Assembly (NCBI GenBank): GCA_900540295.1
Contig: UQFM01000037.1
Location: 1-17,356, forward strand
Source of the DNA: an uncultured Oscillospiraceae bacterium
GTDB lineage: Bacteria; Bacillota; Clostridia; Oscillospirales; Acutalibacteraceae
Length of the DNA stretch: 17,356 nucleotides
Reading direction: 5' to 3'
Each line of letters opens with the position of its first letter. The stretch's first letter is position 1. The notes under the pieces are model-generated. The model was not told where the DNA came from, searched no databases, and saw only the letters and a program-made list of their open reading frames with translations. Position numbers and translations under genes: made by a program. Positions 7,163 to 14,629 of this stretch are shown in pieces.

Positions 7163-7639
7163 TCAAGCTGCGATGACTTCAGCCGTGTAAGTGAGTACGT
7201 CGCTGTAACTTTCCACAACAGCTGTGTTCCAGTCGTCAGCCGCAATCAGGACGTTTACTGCCTGTGCCGCCGCGGGGTACACAACGGGATGCTCCGCTGT
7301 AAATGCAGTTGCCCCGTCCAAAGTGTAAGCCAGCGTGTAAGCGCCGTCTACGGTTTTCATCTCGCCGCTGCCTGCAACAGCAACCGAAACAGCCTTGTTT
7401 CTGGCGAGGTGGGATTCTACCGTGTAGCTTACGTCGGTAGATTCTGTGCCCCAAGCGATGGTGGTGTCGGCAGGGATGGTGACCGTGTAGGACTCTGCAT
7501 CTTCGCCGGTCGCCGTTTTTGTAGAGGTACTGACGATTACGTCGCCCGTACCGGTTGCACTGATATCCGCCGCGAATGCAGGCACACAGACCGCAAACAG
7601 CATAACAAGCGCCAGCACAACAGATATTGCCTTTTTCAT
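7163..7639 (-). CDS. Small secreted paralog P5
   Basis: The 158-aa secreted product has a signal peptide ending LFAVCVPAFA (1-23). The core is YTVTIPADTTIAW (51-63), TDVSYTVESHL (68-78), VAVAGSGEM (86-94), LAYTLDGATAF (103-113), Trp137 and DVLTYTAEV (147-155). By eye it is the small paralog closest to the C-terminal domain of the 1719-aa protein, which has WGTAETDVSYSV, NVAGAGQL and DTLTYTVEY at the same places. Its mature N-terminus (DISATGTGDVIVSTST) differs from those of P2-P4. The gaps are 35 nt to P6 and 24 nt to P4. The function is unknown. Confidence 0.85.
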   Translation of the reverse strand: MKKAISVVLALVMLFAVCVPAFAADISATGTGDVIVSTSTKTATGEDAESYTVTIPADTTIAWGTESTDVSYTVESHLARNKAVSVAVAGSGEMKTVDGAYTLAYTLDGATAFTAEHPVVYPAAAQAVNVLIAADDWNTAVVESYSDVLTYTAEVIAA

Positions 7640-7674
7640 ACGTATGATCTCCTTTTGATAATATATTTCAGGAT

Positions 7675-8118
7675 TTACGCGTTTTTGTATTCAGCTGTGA
7701 AGGTCAGCACATCTGTGTACTCACCTGCAGCTGCCTGACGCCATTCGGATTCTGCGACTGCAGCGGAGAGCGGGAAGCTTTTTCCGTACTCACTGGGGAG
7801 AAAAGCAATCGCATCTGCACCGGAAAGGGTGTAGGCAATAGATTTTTTTGCATCTGTCTTGTTCACCAAGCGGTAATTGTTGGCAGACGAAACCGTAACC
7901 GTAACGGTTTTTCCGGGAGAAAGCAGCATTTTTGTTGCTGTGACCGCGCCGAGCGCCTGCTCTGACGTCTCCCATGGAATCTGCGTGTCTGCGGGGTATG
8001 TGAGCTGCCATTCGTCTTGTTCTGTGCTTGTGGAAATCGTCATGGAATCCGCAAAAGCAGGTATCATGCACAAAACCAACATCAGGACCGCAAGACCCGC
8101 GGAAATTATTTTTTTCAT
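7675..8118 (-). CDS. Small secreted paralog P6 (divergent)
   Basis: This is the shortest and most divergent small member, 147 aa. The signal peptide ends CMIPAFA (1-23) and differs from the VCVPAFA of P1-P5. The mature leader is only about 12 residues before WQLTYPADTQIPW (37-49). The core continues with a VTVTVSSANNYRL strand pair (72-84), AYTLSGADAIAF (95-106), Trp126 and DVLTFTAEY (136-144). Two start codons lie close together (8124 and 8118). The second is preferred because AAAGGAG is then about 10 nt away rather than 4. It is first after the giant gene, 29 nt downstream. Its position and divergence suggest an older copy, or a cap-like role, in contrast to the uniform P1-P5. That role is speculation. 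Confidence 0.82.
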   Translation of the reverse strand: MKKIISAGLAVLMLVLCMIPAFADSMTISTSTEQDEWQLTYPADTQIPWETSEQALGAVTATKMLLSPGKTVTVTVSSANNYRLVNKTDAKKSIAYTLSGADAIAFLPSEYGKSFPLSAAVAESEWRQAAAGEYTDVLTFTAEYKNA

Positions 8119-8147
8119 TTGCATTCAGCTCCTTTCTTTTGAATCCT

Positions 8148-11100
8148 TTATGGTGCGCTTGTATACTCAACCGTATAGGTCAGCGTATCTCTGTATTCCC
8201 CGACGGGTACCGTGTTCCATGTGTCTTCATTGATTAAAACCATGGGCAGTGCCGACGGTTTCACGGCTGTCTGAACGCCTCTGAATTCTGTCGGTGCGAA
8301 AGCCTGCGCCGTGTAGCCCATTACAAGGGATGTGTCCTTTACGGCGGTCAGCTGACCTGCGCCCGCAACATTCACGGCAATCTTGGAGCCTTCTTTCAGC
8401 ACGCAGTCCACGCTGTAAGAGACGTCGGTCTCTGCCGTGCCCCAGTCTACGGGGAACTCTGCAGGAATGCTTACCATGTAAGCCTCGCCAGGCATGTAAG
8501 TGATATTCAAAATGTAGGTGCCGAGCAACTGCGGTTCCGTTTCGCCCTTTTCGGGGTCTGCGGGACGGTAATGCTTCAAGGTTATCTTATCGCTTAACTG
8601 CTCCGCGAACGGCGTTTTGTCCGTAAGCTTTGCCGTAAAGACCATCTCAAACGGCTTACCTGCCGTGTAGGTGTTGTTTTTCAGCGTATCGCCGAGCAAT
8701 GCTTCGGTCAGCTGAACGGGCGATTCGTCAACGCCCACCAACGGAAGCGTGTTGCCGTTGAGCATCAGCTGATAGGTTCGCATGGTCGTACCCGACTTCA
8801 AATAGCCGTCATACCCCTCGAAGGTGAAGTAGGTAGAGGAAGCCGCGCCTGTTTCCACGGGGTACTCCTCTAAATAATTGACATTGAGGGTCTTGCTCGC
8901 CGTGTCAATATTATCTTCTGTCAGCGCAAGGGTGGTTTCCTTTGTGCCGTCCGCAAACGCAACGTCGGTTTGCAGGAACAGCTCCATAATATCCTTAATG
9001 CCCTGATACTTGCCGCTTGCATCTGCCTGTTCCGAACCGTAATACAGTTCAAAGACATTTTTATAAGCGGGAATCAAGTCGTTGTATTCCGCGACGGTTT
9101 CTTTCAGCCGCGCAACCAGCTCGTCAGGAAGCGTTTCCTTAGCGTCAAGCTTTGCTTTGACTTCTTTGTACAGCTTTGTGTACTGCGCCATCAGCTTATA
9201 CACGCCGCCCGTAACTTCCTCGCCTTCCACGCGAATCTTGTTGGTGTTTGCCAAGTAGCGGGAGAGACCGTCGGTCATGTTTGCATATGCGGAAATAATC
9301 GTGCCGTCACCCAAACCTGTTTTGGCGTAATATGCCAGCGCTTCATACTGATTTGCGGAAAGGTCAACAATCGTTTGTCGGTCTGCCGCTTTCAGCAGGT
9401 TTAGCGTCTGTGTGCCTTCTGTATACCGTACATAAACCGTTTTCAGTTCATCTGCAAAGGAAACGGCGTTGTCGCGGACCATTTCCAGAGTGCCTGTGCA
9501 GCGTGCCGCCGCATTGTATGCATTCAGCAGTGCCGTTCTCTCCTCGTCCGTCAGCGAAGCTTTGTCCGCCGCGGAAAGACGTCTGTAAGTATCGGTATAT
9601 AACTTCGCGATTTCTTCCGCCTGTGTCTTGGACGCAAACCCGAACGCCGCATAATTGACTTCGCCCGCCGCAATCGGATTGGCGCTGTCGGTAATGAAGC
9701 CGGGGTTCGGCAACGGATTCTTGGTTGTTGCATTTTCGGGGATGTTCGGAAGCGTTGCTATCGCCGTCTTTAATTCAGCCACCGTCATTGCCGCCTGCGG
9801 AATGTCACCTGCAATATACTTATCCAACAAAGCCTTTGCCTGCTGTACCGTTTTCAGGTTATCTTTCTGCCACTGGCTGAGTGTGTTTGACAATTCAGAA
9901 CCGTAGGGGTAGCCGTAAATATCCTTAGCCGCCTGAATTCTTTCCGCTAAGGTTGCCGTGTCATACGGGTCGATTGCCATTACGGCCGTCTCGAACTCAG
10001 TCGCCTTAGAAGATTTCGCTCCGAAAATTTCTGCGTAGGACTGGTCACCGCGCGTTGCGGTGTCAATCCCTTTTTGTTTATAAAATTCGGGGTCATAGGT
10101 AAAGCCGACATTATCAATGGTAAAGGATTTGTGGTCCATCGCCTGCCCGTTTGCATTGGTGATACCAATCTGAATGGAATAAATATTATTCAGGCAGGTT
10201 GCGTTTTCAACTAAGTAGTCGTTCTCCGTGCCGCCGCGTTTAAAGTGGTTCATCGGAATTGCGATATAGCCCTTATAGCCTGCTAAGTTTGCCCCCGTTT
10301 CACCTGCTGAGAGGTTTGTGTTTTTAGACGGGAACATATAGATACCGCTGACCATTCCTCGGTCTGCTATATAAACGCGCTTCCACTCGCCCAACTCTTG
10401 ATCCAACACATAGTAGGAACGCCATTTGGCATTGCCGCCGATTTGGCTGCCCATTGCGGGACGGTATGCAATCGCATTGCCGCTGCCGTCAATCGTGTGA
10501 ATTTTCACACCGAAAGTAAAGTCGCCCGCACCGCTTTCATCGGTCAGCTCGGAGAAGTCTACATACATAATCAGCGAGAAAGGCATATAATCTTCCCCGA
10601 CCAACGCATCATTGTTATTCAGCGCGAGACTGCCGAGATTATGCGTTGACATATTATTTGTTTTAAACTCTGTAAAATTCTGTGCGGTATTTACGCTGTC
10701 ACGGTTCATCATTACCGTGTAGAATGTACCGCCGTTGTCATTTCCCTGTATCGCGGCACTGTCGAACGTAGTCGTCAACCCTTTTGTGCCGTTGTAACCC
10801 GAATGGGAGATTTCTGACTCTGCCGCATGCACATATTGGTACAAATCGGAATAATTTTGATTGATGGTGTAATTTTTGCCGTCCAAAACCTTCTTGTCAC
10901 CCGTTGTAAAAGAGGTGAAGTTTTTATAGTGTCGGTAGTCCGATTCGCTGGAGAAAGTCGGGTCATCCTCCAAACGCCATGCTTTGTCGCCGATTGCCGT
11001 ATTATTTTCAAAGGTGTTAAACGGAACGAACGGATAGTTTGCAACCTTATAACCTGTGACAAAACCGCCGTTTGTTAACGAGTCAGCCAACAACTCGATA

Positions 11101-13307
11101 TAGGCCAGCAATTTTTCTTCCTCATACAGCGCAGTCACGTTTCCGTCCGCATCCTTCACCGCGTAGCTGCCGAGCATTTTCAGCTGCCCGTAATTCAGGC
11201 GGACATACGCCGAATACAGCTTGATGATTTCATTGCGCAGCGTATCGCTGATGCCCGTTATCTGAGACGGGTCGGGCAGTGCCTCCAGCGACTGTACCAG
11301 CATCGGCACCAAATCGTTCGGCTGGGAGTTGTTGCTGTCCAGCAGACCGTTTTCTTGGCAAAGCGTTTGCGCGTCCACATAGTTCTGCCACGTCTCTAAT
11401 CTGCCGGCTTTCTCCGCTCTGCCTTTCAAAGCGGCGGTAGACAGAAACTGCTTTGCATAATTCTCGCCCATAGTTGCCTTGTAAGCCGAGAAATAGGCGT
11501 TAATCATGTCGGTAACATACCGCACACCGCGATAATCCGACCACGAGGGCGTACTGATGTATTGGTCAATGGCATCTAAAATTCTGTCCTGCGCGTCGGT
11601 GCGCTGGTTATAGTATGTATTGACCGTGGTGCCCTTAGTCAAATTCGGGTCATTACCGATGGTCGCTTCGGGCCACGCCTCGCCGTCTGTACGGTAGAAC
11701 ATGATGTTGTCTAAGAACAGACTCTTGTTCACGCTGTCTCCACCGACACCGTTATATGCAATACCCGCAGAATAGATGTCCTCCAGCGGAGAATAGTAAT
11801 CTGCCGTATCTCTGTTCGGCACATACCAGTTGCCGTCTGCATCTTTTTCCAAAGTCGCCCGGCGGGAATTCTCAGCCGCGGTTTTGGTAATGTCTGCATC
11901 CGTAATACCGGGCGCAAGAATTGTGCCGAGACCGAAAGACCATGATTCACCGCCTACAACGGGTCTATAATACATGCGCGCACGCTGAATTAAAAGCGCG
12001 TCTGCAATCGGCGTGCCCGCACGGTCAATCGTGACATAGTTCCCTTTGAAATCGGTTTCGTCGTTGCCAATCCACTCCCAATCGCCGATACTGACGTTAT
12101 CGGTAAAGTCTTTGTTGCGGTCCGTCGCATTCATGTTCGATTTTGTCAGACCGAACCAGGTGTTTCTTGCCGTGACCTGCGTATCGGTTTCGGAGCAGAA
12201 GAACTGAATCGGAATACGCACATAGCCCTTAAAGTGACCCAAATCCACCGTGCCGTTTGTCATCACAACTTTTTCCCAGTTGCCGTTTGCATTCTGCACA
12301 AGTACATAGGGTTCTTTGCCCTCTGCATACGTGTTGTTATTCGTGCCGAGTGTAGAATAAACGATTGAGCTGTAATTCTGGGTGGTGCTTGTGCCCTTAT
12401 TCCGCATGTTGTAATCAATCTTTTTCTGATTCGCACGCAAACGGAAAGAAAGCCCCTGCAATTCCACTTCGGAAAGGTCCATCCAATACCAAACCTCGGC
12501 CGCACCCTTGAAGTCCCATGTCTGTCGGCTTTCGGGTGTGTCAATCGTCTGCCCGCCTTCGCTCGGTCTGCCCGTGATGCGAATGCGGTAGCCGTAAGTA
12601 TCGATGCCTGTTTCGGGGTCTTCGTCACCGGTTTGCGCGGCTCTTTCCAATGTATCCACTGTGTTGCCGGTCTGTTGATAACCCGTATAATCGCCTGCCG
12701 CCTCAAAGCGCATCATTTCACGCATGGCATACGGGTCTTCCGACAGCACTTCAAACTTATCCATGTCGAAATAGAATTCAGGCACGTCGAAAATCAGCGC
12801 GTGCAGGGTAAGCGAGAACCAGCCCGCCTCGTCCACTGCTGTAATGGCAACATTGTAACGGTTATCTTCCACGTTCAGCAAGTCGCCGATTTCGTCCGCA
12901 GTGAACACGGCATAAAGCGTGTCCCCTTCCGCCAGCGCCATAATATCCGAAGCCCAAACCTTTTTGCTCAGCAAAACAGGCGGCTGTGTATTATGTTTTT
13001 CTAACTTTCCGCCCAGGTCAGACACTTCTACAATGTAATAGTCAATCTCTTTTACATCGACTGTCTCGTTTGGATTTTTGCTCCAAACGGCATGCGTCGG
13101 TCTACCGACTGCCGCGGGGAAGCGAATCTGCAGATTGCCACCCTCATCAAGCCATGCGGCTGCTCCTTTCTCCTGCGCTTCCTGTGTGAAATAGGGCGCA
13201 GGGTTATACGCTCCGTTTGCGGCAAGCGCAATCGGGAGTGAGGTCGCCAACAAAACTACGCACATAATCAGTGCCGCAATTCGTTTTAACCCTTTTTTGG
13301 TTTTCAT
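8148..13307 (-). CDS. Giant secreted multidomain protein with C-terminal small-paralog domain
   Basis: This 1719-aa protein starts with a signal peptide (1-29, ending SLPIALA) and has no C-terminal membrane helix, sortase motif or dockerin, so it is predicted to be exported and free or non-covalently held. In order: a beta-rich N-terminal region (~35-180); a galactose-binding-like module (~265-540) with YVLVQNANGNWEK, FKGYVRIPIQFF and the closing strand LFLDNIMFYRT; a helical region (~570-745); a second, related module (~845-1072) with YYVLDQELGEWKR, YKGYIAIPMNHF and FTIDNVGFTYD; a long helical region (~1085-1445); a beta segment (~1450-1605); and a final domain (~1609-1719) homologous to the six small proteins downstream (YMVSIPAEFPVDW, then NTVPVGEYRDTLTYTVEY). 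The start is supported by GAGAGGAG 9-10 nt upstream. The paired modules resemble carbohydrate-binding modules, but no catalytic domain is recognised. Confidence 0.88.
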   Translation of the reverse strand: MKTKKGLKRIAALIMCVVLLATSLPIALAANGAYNPAPYFTQEAQEKGAAAWLDEGGNLQIRFPAAVGRPTHAVWSKNPNETVDVKEIDYYIVEVSDLGGKLEKHNTQPPVLLSKKVWASDIMALAEGDTLYAVFTADEIGDLLNVEDNRYNVAITAVDEAGWFSLTLHALIFDVPEFYFDMDKFEVLSEDPYAMREMMRFEAAGDYTGYQQTGNTVDTLERAAQTGDEDPETGIDTYGYRIRITGRPSEGGQTIDTPESRQTWDFKGAAEVWYWMDLSEVELQGLSFRLRANQKKIDYNMRNKGTSTTQNYSSIVYSTLGTNNNTYAEGKEPYVLVQNANGNWEKVVMTNGTVDLGHFKGYVRIPIQFFCSETDTQVTARNTWFGLTKSNMNATDRNKDFTDNVSIGDWEWIGNDETDFKGNYVTIDRAGTPIADALLIQRARMYYRPVVGGESWSFGLGTILAPGITDADITKTAAENSRRATLEKDADGNWYVPNRDTADYYSPLEDIYSAGIAYNGVGGDSVNKSLFLDNIMFYRTDGEAWPEATIGNDPNLTKGTTVNTYYNQRTDAQDRILDAIDQYISTPSWSDYRGVRYVTDMINAYFSAYKATMGENYAKQFLSTAALKGRAEKAGRLETWQNYVDAQTLCQENGLLDSNNSQPNDLVPMLVQSLEALPDPSQITGISDTLRNEIIKLYSAYVRLNYGQLKMLGSYAVKDADGNVTALYEEEKLLAYIELLADSLTNGGFVTGYKVANYPFVPFNTFENNTAIGDKAWRLEDDPTFSSESDYRHYKNFTSFTTGDKKVLDGKNYTINQNYSDLYQYVHAAESEISHSGYNGTKGLTTTFDSAAIQGNDNGGTFYTVMMNRDSVNTAQNFTEFKTNNMSTHNLGSLALNNNDALVGEDYMPFSLIMYVDFSELTDESGAGDFTFGVKIHTIDGSGNAIAYRPAMGSQIGGNAKWRSYYVLDQELGEWKRVYIADRGMVSGIYMFPSKNTNLSAGETGANLAGYKGYIAIPMNHFKRGGTENDYLVENATCLNNIYSIQIGITNANGQAMDHKSFTIDNVGFTYDPEFYKQKGIDTATRGDQSYAEIFGAKSSKATEFETAVMAIDPYDTATLAERIQAAKDIYGYPYGSELSNTLSQWQKDNLKTVQQAKALLDKYIAGDIPQAAMTVAELKTAIATLPNIPENATTKNPLPNPGFITDSANPIAAGEVNYAAFGFASKTQAEEIAKLYTDTYRRLSAADKASLTDEERTALLNAYNAAARCTGTLEMVRDNAVSFADELKTVYVRYTEGTQTLNLLKAADRQTIVDLSANQYEALAYYAKTGLGDGTIISAYANMTDGLSRYLANTNKIRVEGEEVTGGVYKLMAQYTKLYKEVKAKLDAKETLPDELVARLKETVAEYNDLIPAYKNVFELYYGSEQADASGKYQGIKDIMELFLQTDVAFADGTKETTLALTEDNIDTASKTLNVNYLEEYPVETGAASSTYFTFEGYDGYLKSGTTMRTYQLMLNGNTLPLVGVDESPVQLTEALLGDTLKNNTYTAGKPFEMVFTAKLTDKTPFAEQLSDKITLKHYRPADPEKGETEPQLLGTYILNITYMPGEAYMVSIPAEFPVDWGTAETDVSYSVDCVLKEGSKIAVNVAGAGQLTAVKDTSLVMGYTAQAFAPTEFRGVQTAVKPSALPMVLINEDTWNTVPVGEYRDTLTYTVEYTSAP
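8151..8483 (-). other. C-terminal domain shared with the small paralogs
   Basis: Residues ~1609-1719 of the giant protein carry the full set of family landmarks: the VSIPAE strand followed by DW, TDVSYSV, a VNVAGAGQL strand, an AYTL-like GYTAQAF, a conserved Trp before NTVPVGEY, and the closing DTLTYTVEY. The spacing between landmarks matches that of P5. This ties the giant gene and the six small genes into one family. Confidence 0.8.
10092..12515 (-). repeat. Two related modules inside the giant protein
   Basis: Two segments (~residues 265-540 and ~845-1072) share the same order of landmarks: a Tyr-rich strand then xLGEWKR or NGNWEK, then (F/Y)KGY(V/I)xIP followed by (Q/H)F, and a final (L/T)(D)N(I/V)xF strand followed by Tyr. 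This is the usual layout of a galactose-binding-like beta-sandwich. The copies are diverged at sequence level, so the duplication is old. A helical region separates them. Confidence 0.6.
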
Positions 13308-13345
13308 AACCTATAACTCCTCTCATAAGTTACTGAAAATAGAAT

Positions 13346-13358
13346 CGGCTGAAAGCCG
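13346..13358. other. Short hairpin upstream of the giant gene
   Basis: A 5-bp stem CGGCT/AGCCG with a 3-nt loop lies about 40 nt before the giant gene's start. It is flanked by T-rich sequence on either strand, including TTTTG on the right. It could be a weak terminator or pause site between the 264-aa membrane protein and the giant gene. The support is thin. Confidence 0.3.
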
Positions 13359-13375
13359 TTTTGTTTGCTGTTTGT

Positions 13376-13619
13376 GTAGGGACAGCCCTCGTGGCTGTCC
13401 GCTTTTTAAATCAATGCAATGTATATTTGATTCTCGGTAGGGCGGGGGCTTGCCCCCGCCGTTGGGTTGTGCAAATTTTCTGATTTGCTCGGGCGGATGA
13501 TGGCATCCGCCCCTACGGGTTTGTACAAATTTGTCATTCTGAGCGTAGCGAAGAATCTCACACAGAACAATCCGAATGCATTTTACAATCCGTAGGGACA
13601 GCCCGGGCACGCTGTCCGT
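13376..13619. repeat. Intergenic repeat cluster 2 (five elements)
   Basis: Nearly the whole 329-nt gap upstream of the giant gene consists of short palindromes. They are a GTAGGGACAGCC/GGCTGTCC element (13376-13402), a perfect 10-bp GGCGGGGGCT-type palindrome (13441-13460), a GGGCGGATG/CATCCGCCC element ending CCTACGGG (13491-13519), the 27-nt GTCATTCTGAGCG motif (13533-13559) and a decayed GGGACAGC element (13591-13619). Apart from the short hairpin at 13346-13358, nothing else is seen here and no clear promoter is visible. Confidence 0.8.
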
Positions 13620-13636
13620 TTCACGGGTCACGATTA

Positions 13637-14431
13637 TCACTCCGACGCAATAATCTTGGTTTTTATATCCATATTGTTCAGCGGTCTCTGTTCTTTGTCA
13701 AAGCTGTATGTTTTGACATGCACCACGGTACGGTATTCCCCCGCCGCAAGCGCGCGGTTCAGGGTGAAATTGGAAATGGAATAGCCCGGCGGCAGAAGGT
13801 TCGATGTGTAAATCACCTCACCCGAATCCGCCAAAACCACTTCGAGCTGGAAATAACACGGATTTTCCGCAGGATTGCTGAACACGAAATTCTGCTCGCG
13901 GACACCCGCTTTCAGCCGCATTTCGGCAATCCCGTTGACCTTGATTTGCCGTCCTCTTGTATCCGTCTTTTCGGGAACGGAATACTCCCCTTCACCGGGT
14001 AAGGCATTTGAGTCAATCACGCCGTAGGGATTGGTCGGCGGTTCGGGAACGGCATTCGCCGTAACCACACCGTGAATCAAAAGCCCCAAGCCTGCCAACA
14101 GCAGAAGCCCAAGCAATATAAGGAACAGCCAAAGTGCAAGCACGTCTTTCACGACGGCAAGAAAATCGTTTTCACCGACACGGATATATCCTTTGATAAC
14201 CGTGTGCGGCATTTTGCCGACGGCATACACCGTTTCACGGGAATCCGCCGCCGCGCAGACGCCGATTTCATCGCGCCCTTTGCCGACCTGCCCGCACACA
14301 TTGAATCCGCCTGCGGGGTACATGTCGTTCATTTCTTTTTTCTTATAATAAGAAGCAACAAATTCTGTCTGTTTGTTGCGATACACGCCGCCGCCACCGG
14401 CAACGGCCTGATAAGATACTGTATCTGCCAA
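13637..14431 (-). CDS. Single-pass membrane protein with cytosolic N-domain and extracellular beta-rich domain
   Basis: The 264-aa product has no signal peptide. About 95 cytosolic residues rich in Gly, Lys and Tyr precede one strong membrane helix (~98-123, ALWLFLILLGLLLLAGLGLL). A Pro-rich spacer follows, then a domain of ~110 residues (~155-261) with NFVFSNPAENPCYFQLEV, LLPPGYSISNF and LAAGEYRTVVHVKTYS. Similar domains, with a LIPPG turn and an AGEY strand, occur in Clostridia surface-protein loci as I recall them, but I cannot name the family. The start is TTG at 14431, fixed by GGAGG (14440-14444) 8 nt upstream. An earlier TTG at 14446 overlaps that site. No ATG occurs until residue 34. 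It lies on the same strand as the giant gene and is the first gene of the region, behind a good promoter, so it may belong to the same system. Confidence 0.8.
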   Translation of the reverse strand: MADTVSYQAVAGGGGVYRNKQTEFVASYYKKKEMNDMYPAGGFNVCGQVGKGRDEIGVCAAADSRETVYAVGKMPHTVIKGYIRVGENDFLAVVKDVLALWLFLILLGLLLLAGLGLLIHGVVTANAVPEPPTNPYGVIDSNALPGEGEYSVPEKTDTRGRQIKVNGIAEMRLKAGVREQNFVFSNPAENPCYFQLEVVLADSGEVIYTSNLLPPGYSISNFTLNRALAAGEYRTVVHVKTYSFDKEQRPLNNMDIKTKIIASE

Positions 14432-14439
14432 TAGAAAAA

Positions 14440-14444
14440 CCTCC
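14440..14444 (-). promoter_or_regulatory. Ribosome-binding site for the TTG start of the 264-aa membrane protein
   Basis: On the minus strand GGAGG is followed by an 8-nt spacer and TTG (14431-14429). No ATG or GTG lies at a suitable distance, so this site decides the unusual start codon. Confidence 0.75.
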
Positions 14445-14474
14445 AAAACGCCAAGGTAACCGCGTCCGTTTCAG

Positions 14475-14511
14475 ATACGGCGCCCTTTAAAAAGAACCCT
14501 GCGCGCCGTAT
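14475..14511 (-). promoter_or_regulatory. Leader hairpin of the minus-strand cluster
   Basis: A perfect 9-bp stem pairs ATACGGCGC (14475-14483) with 14503-14511, with a 19-nt loop containing AAAAAG. It lies in the long untranslated leader of the 264-aa protein, about 30 nt before its ribosome-binding site. No T-run follows in the direction of transcription, so it is not a simple terminator. It could be a regulatory or stabilising structure. It fits no riboswitch class that I recognise. Confidence 0.5.
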
Positions 14512-14629
14512 TCCGTCGGTTTGCAGCAATCCGCAAATCCGAATCCGCACGCCGCATGATACATATAGAATCCGTCATCAACCAAGGAGGGCGTATAAAG
14601 ACACTACCCCCTTATATGTATGTAGGTTA

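Noticed and set aside
4964..7639. Lipoprotein signal in P1-P5 (Cys in LFAVCVPAFA)
   Set aside because: The residues before Cys (FAV) do not fit a lipobox, and a normal signal peptidase I site (AFA) follows. Secreted rather than lipid-anchored is preferred.
4964..8118. WxL-domain proteins
   Set aside because: The conserved Trp is not in a WxL motif and the pattern ends in LTFTVEV. The resemblance to the closing strand of WxL proteins is only general.
13323..13640. 105-aa minus-strand frame upstream of the giant gene
   Set aside because: The sequence is almost wholly translated palindromic repeat with no ribosome-binding site.
14072..14434. 120-aa + strand frame opposite the 264-aa membrane protein
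   Set aside because: It is the antisense of a well-supported gene; its composition (Lys/Phe/Arg runs) reflects the reverse strand of a membrane helix.
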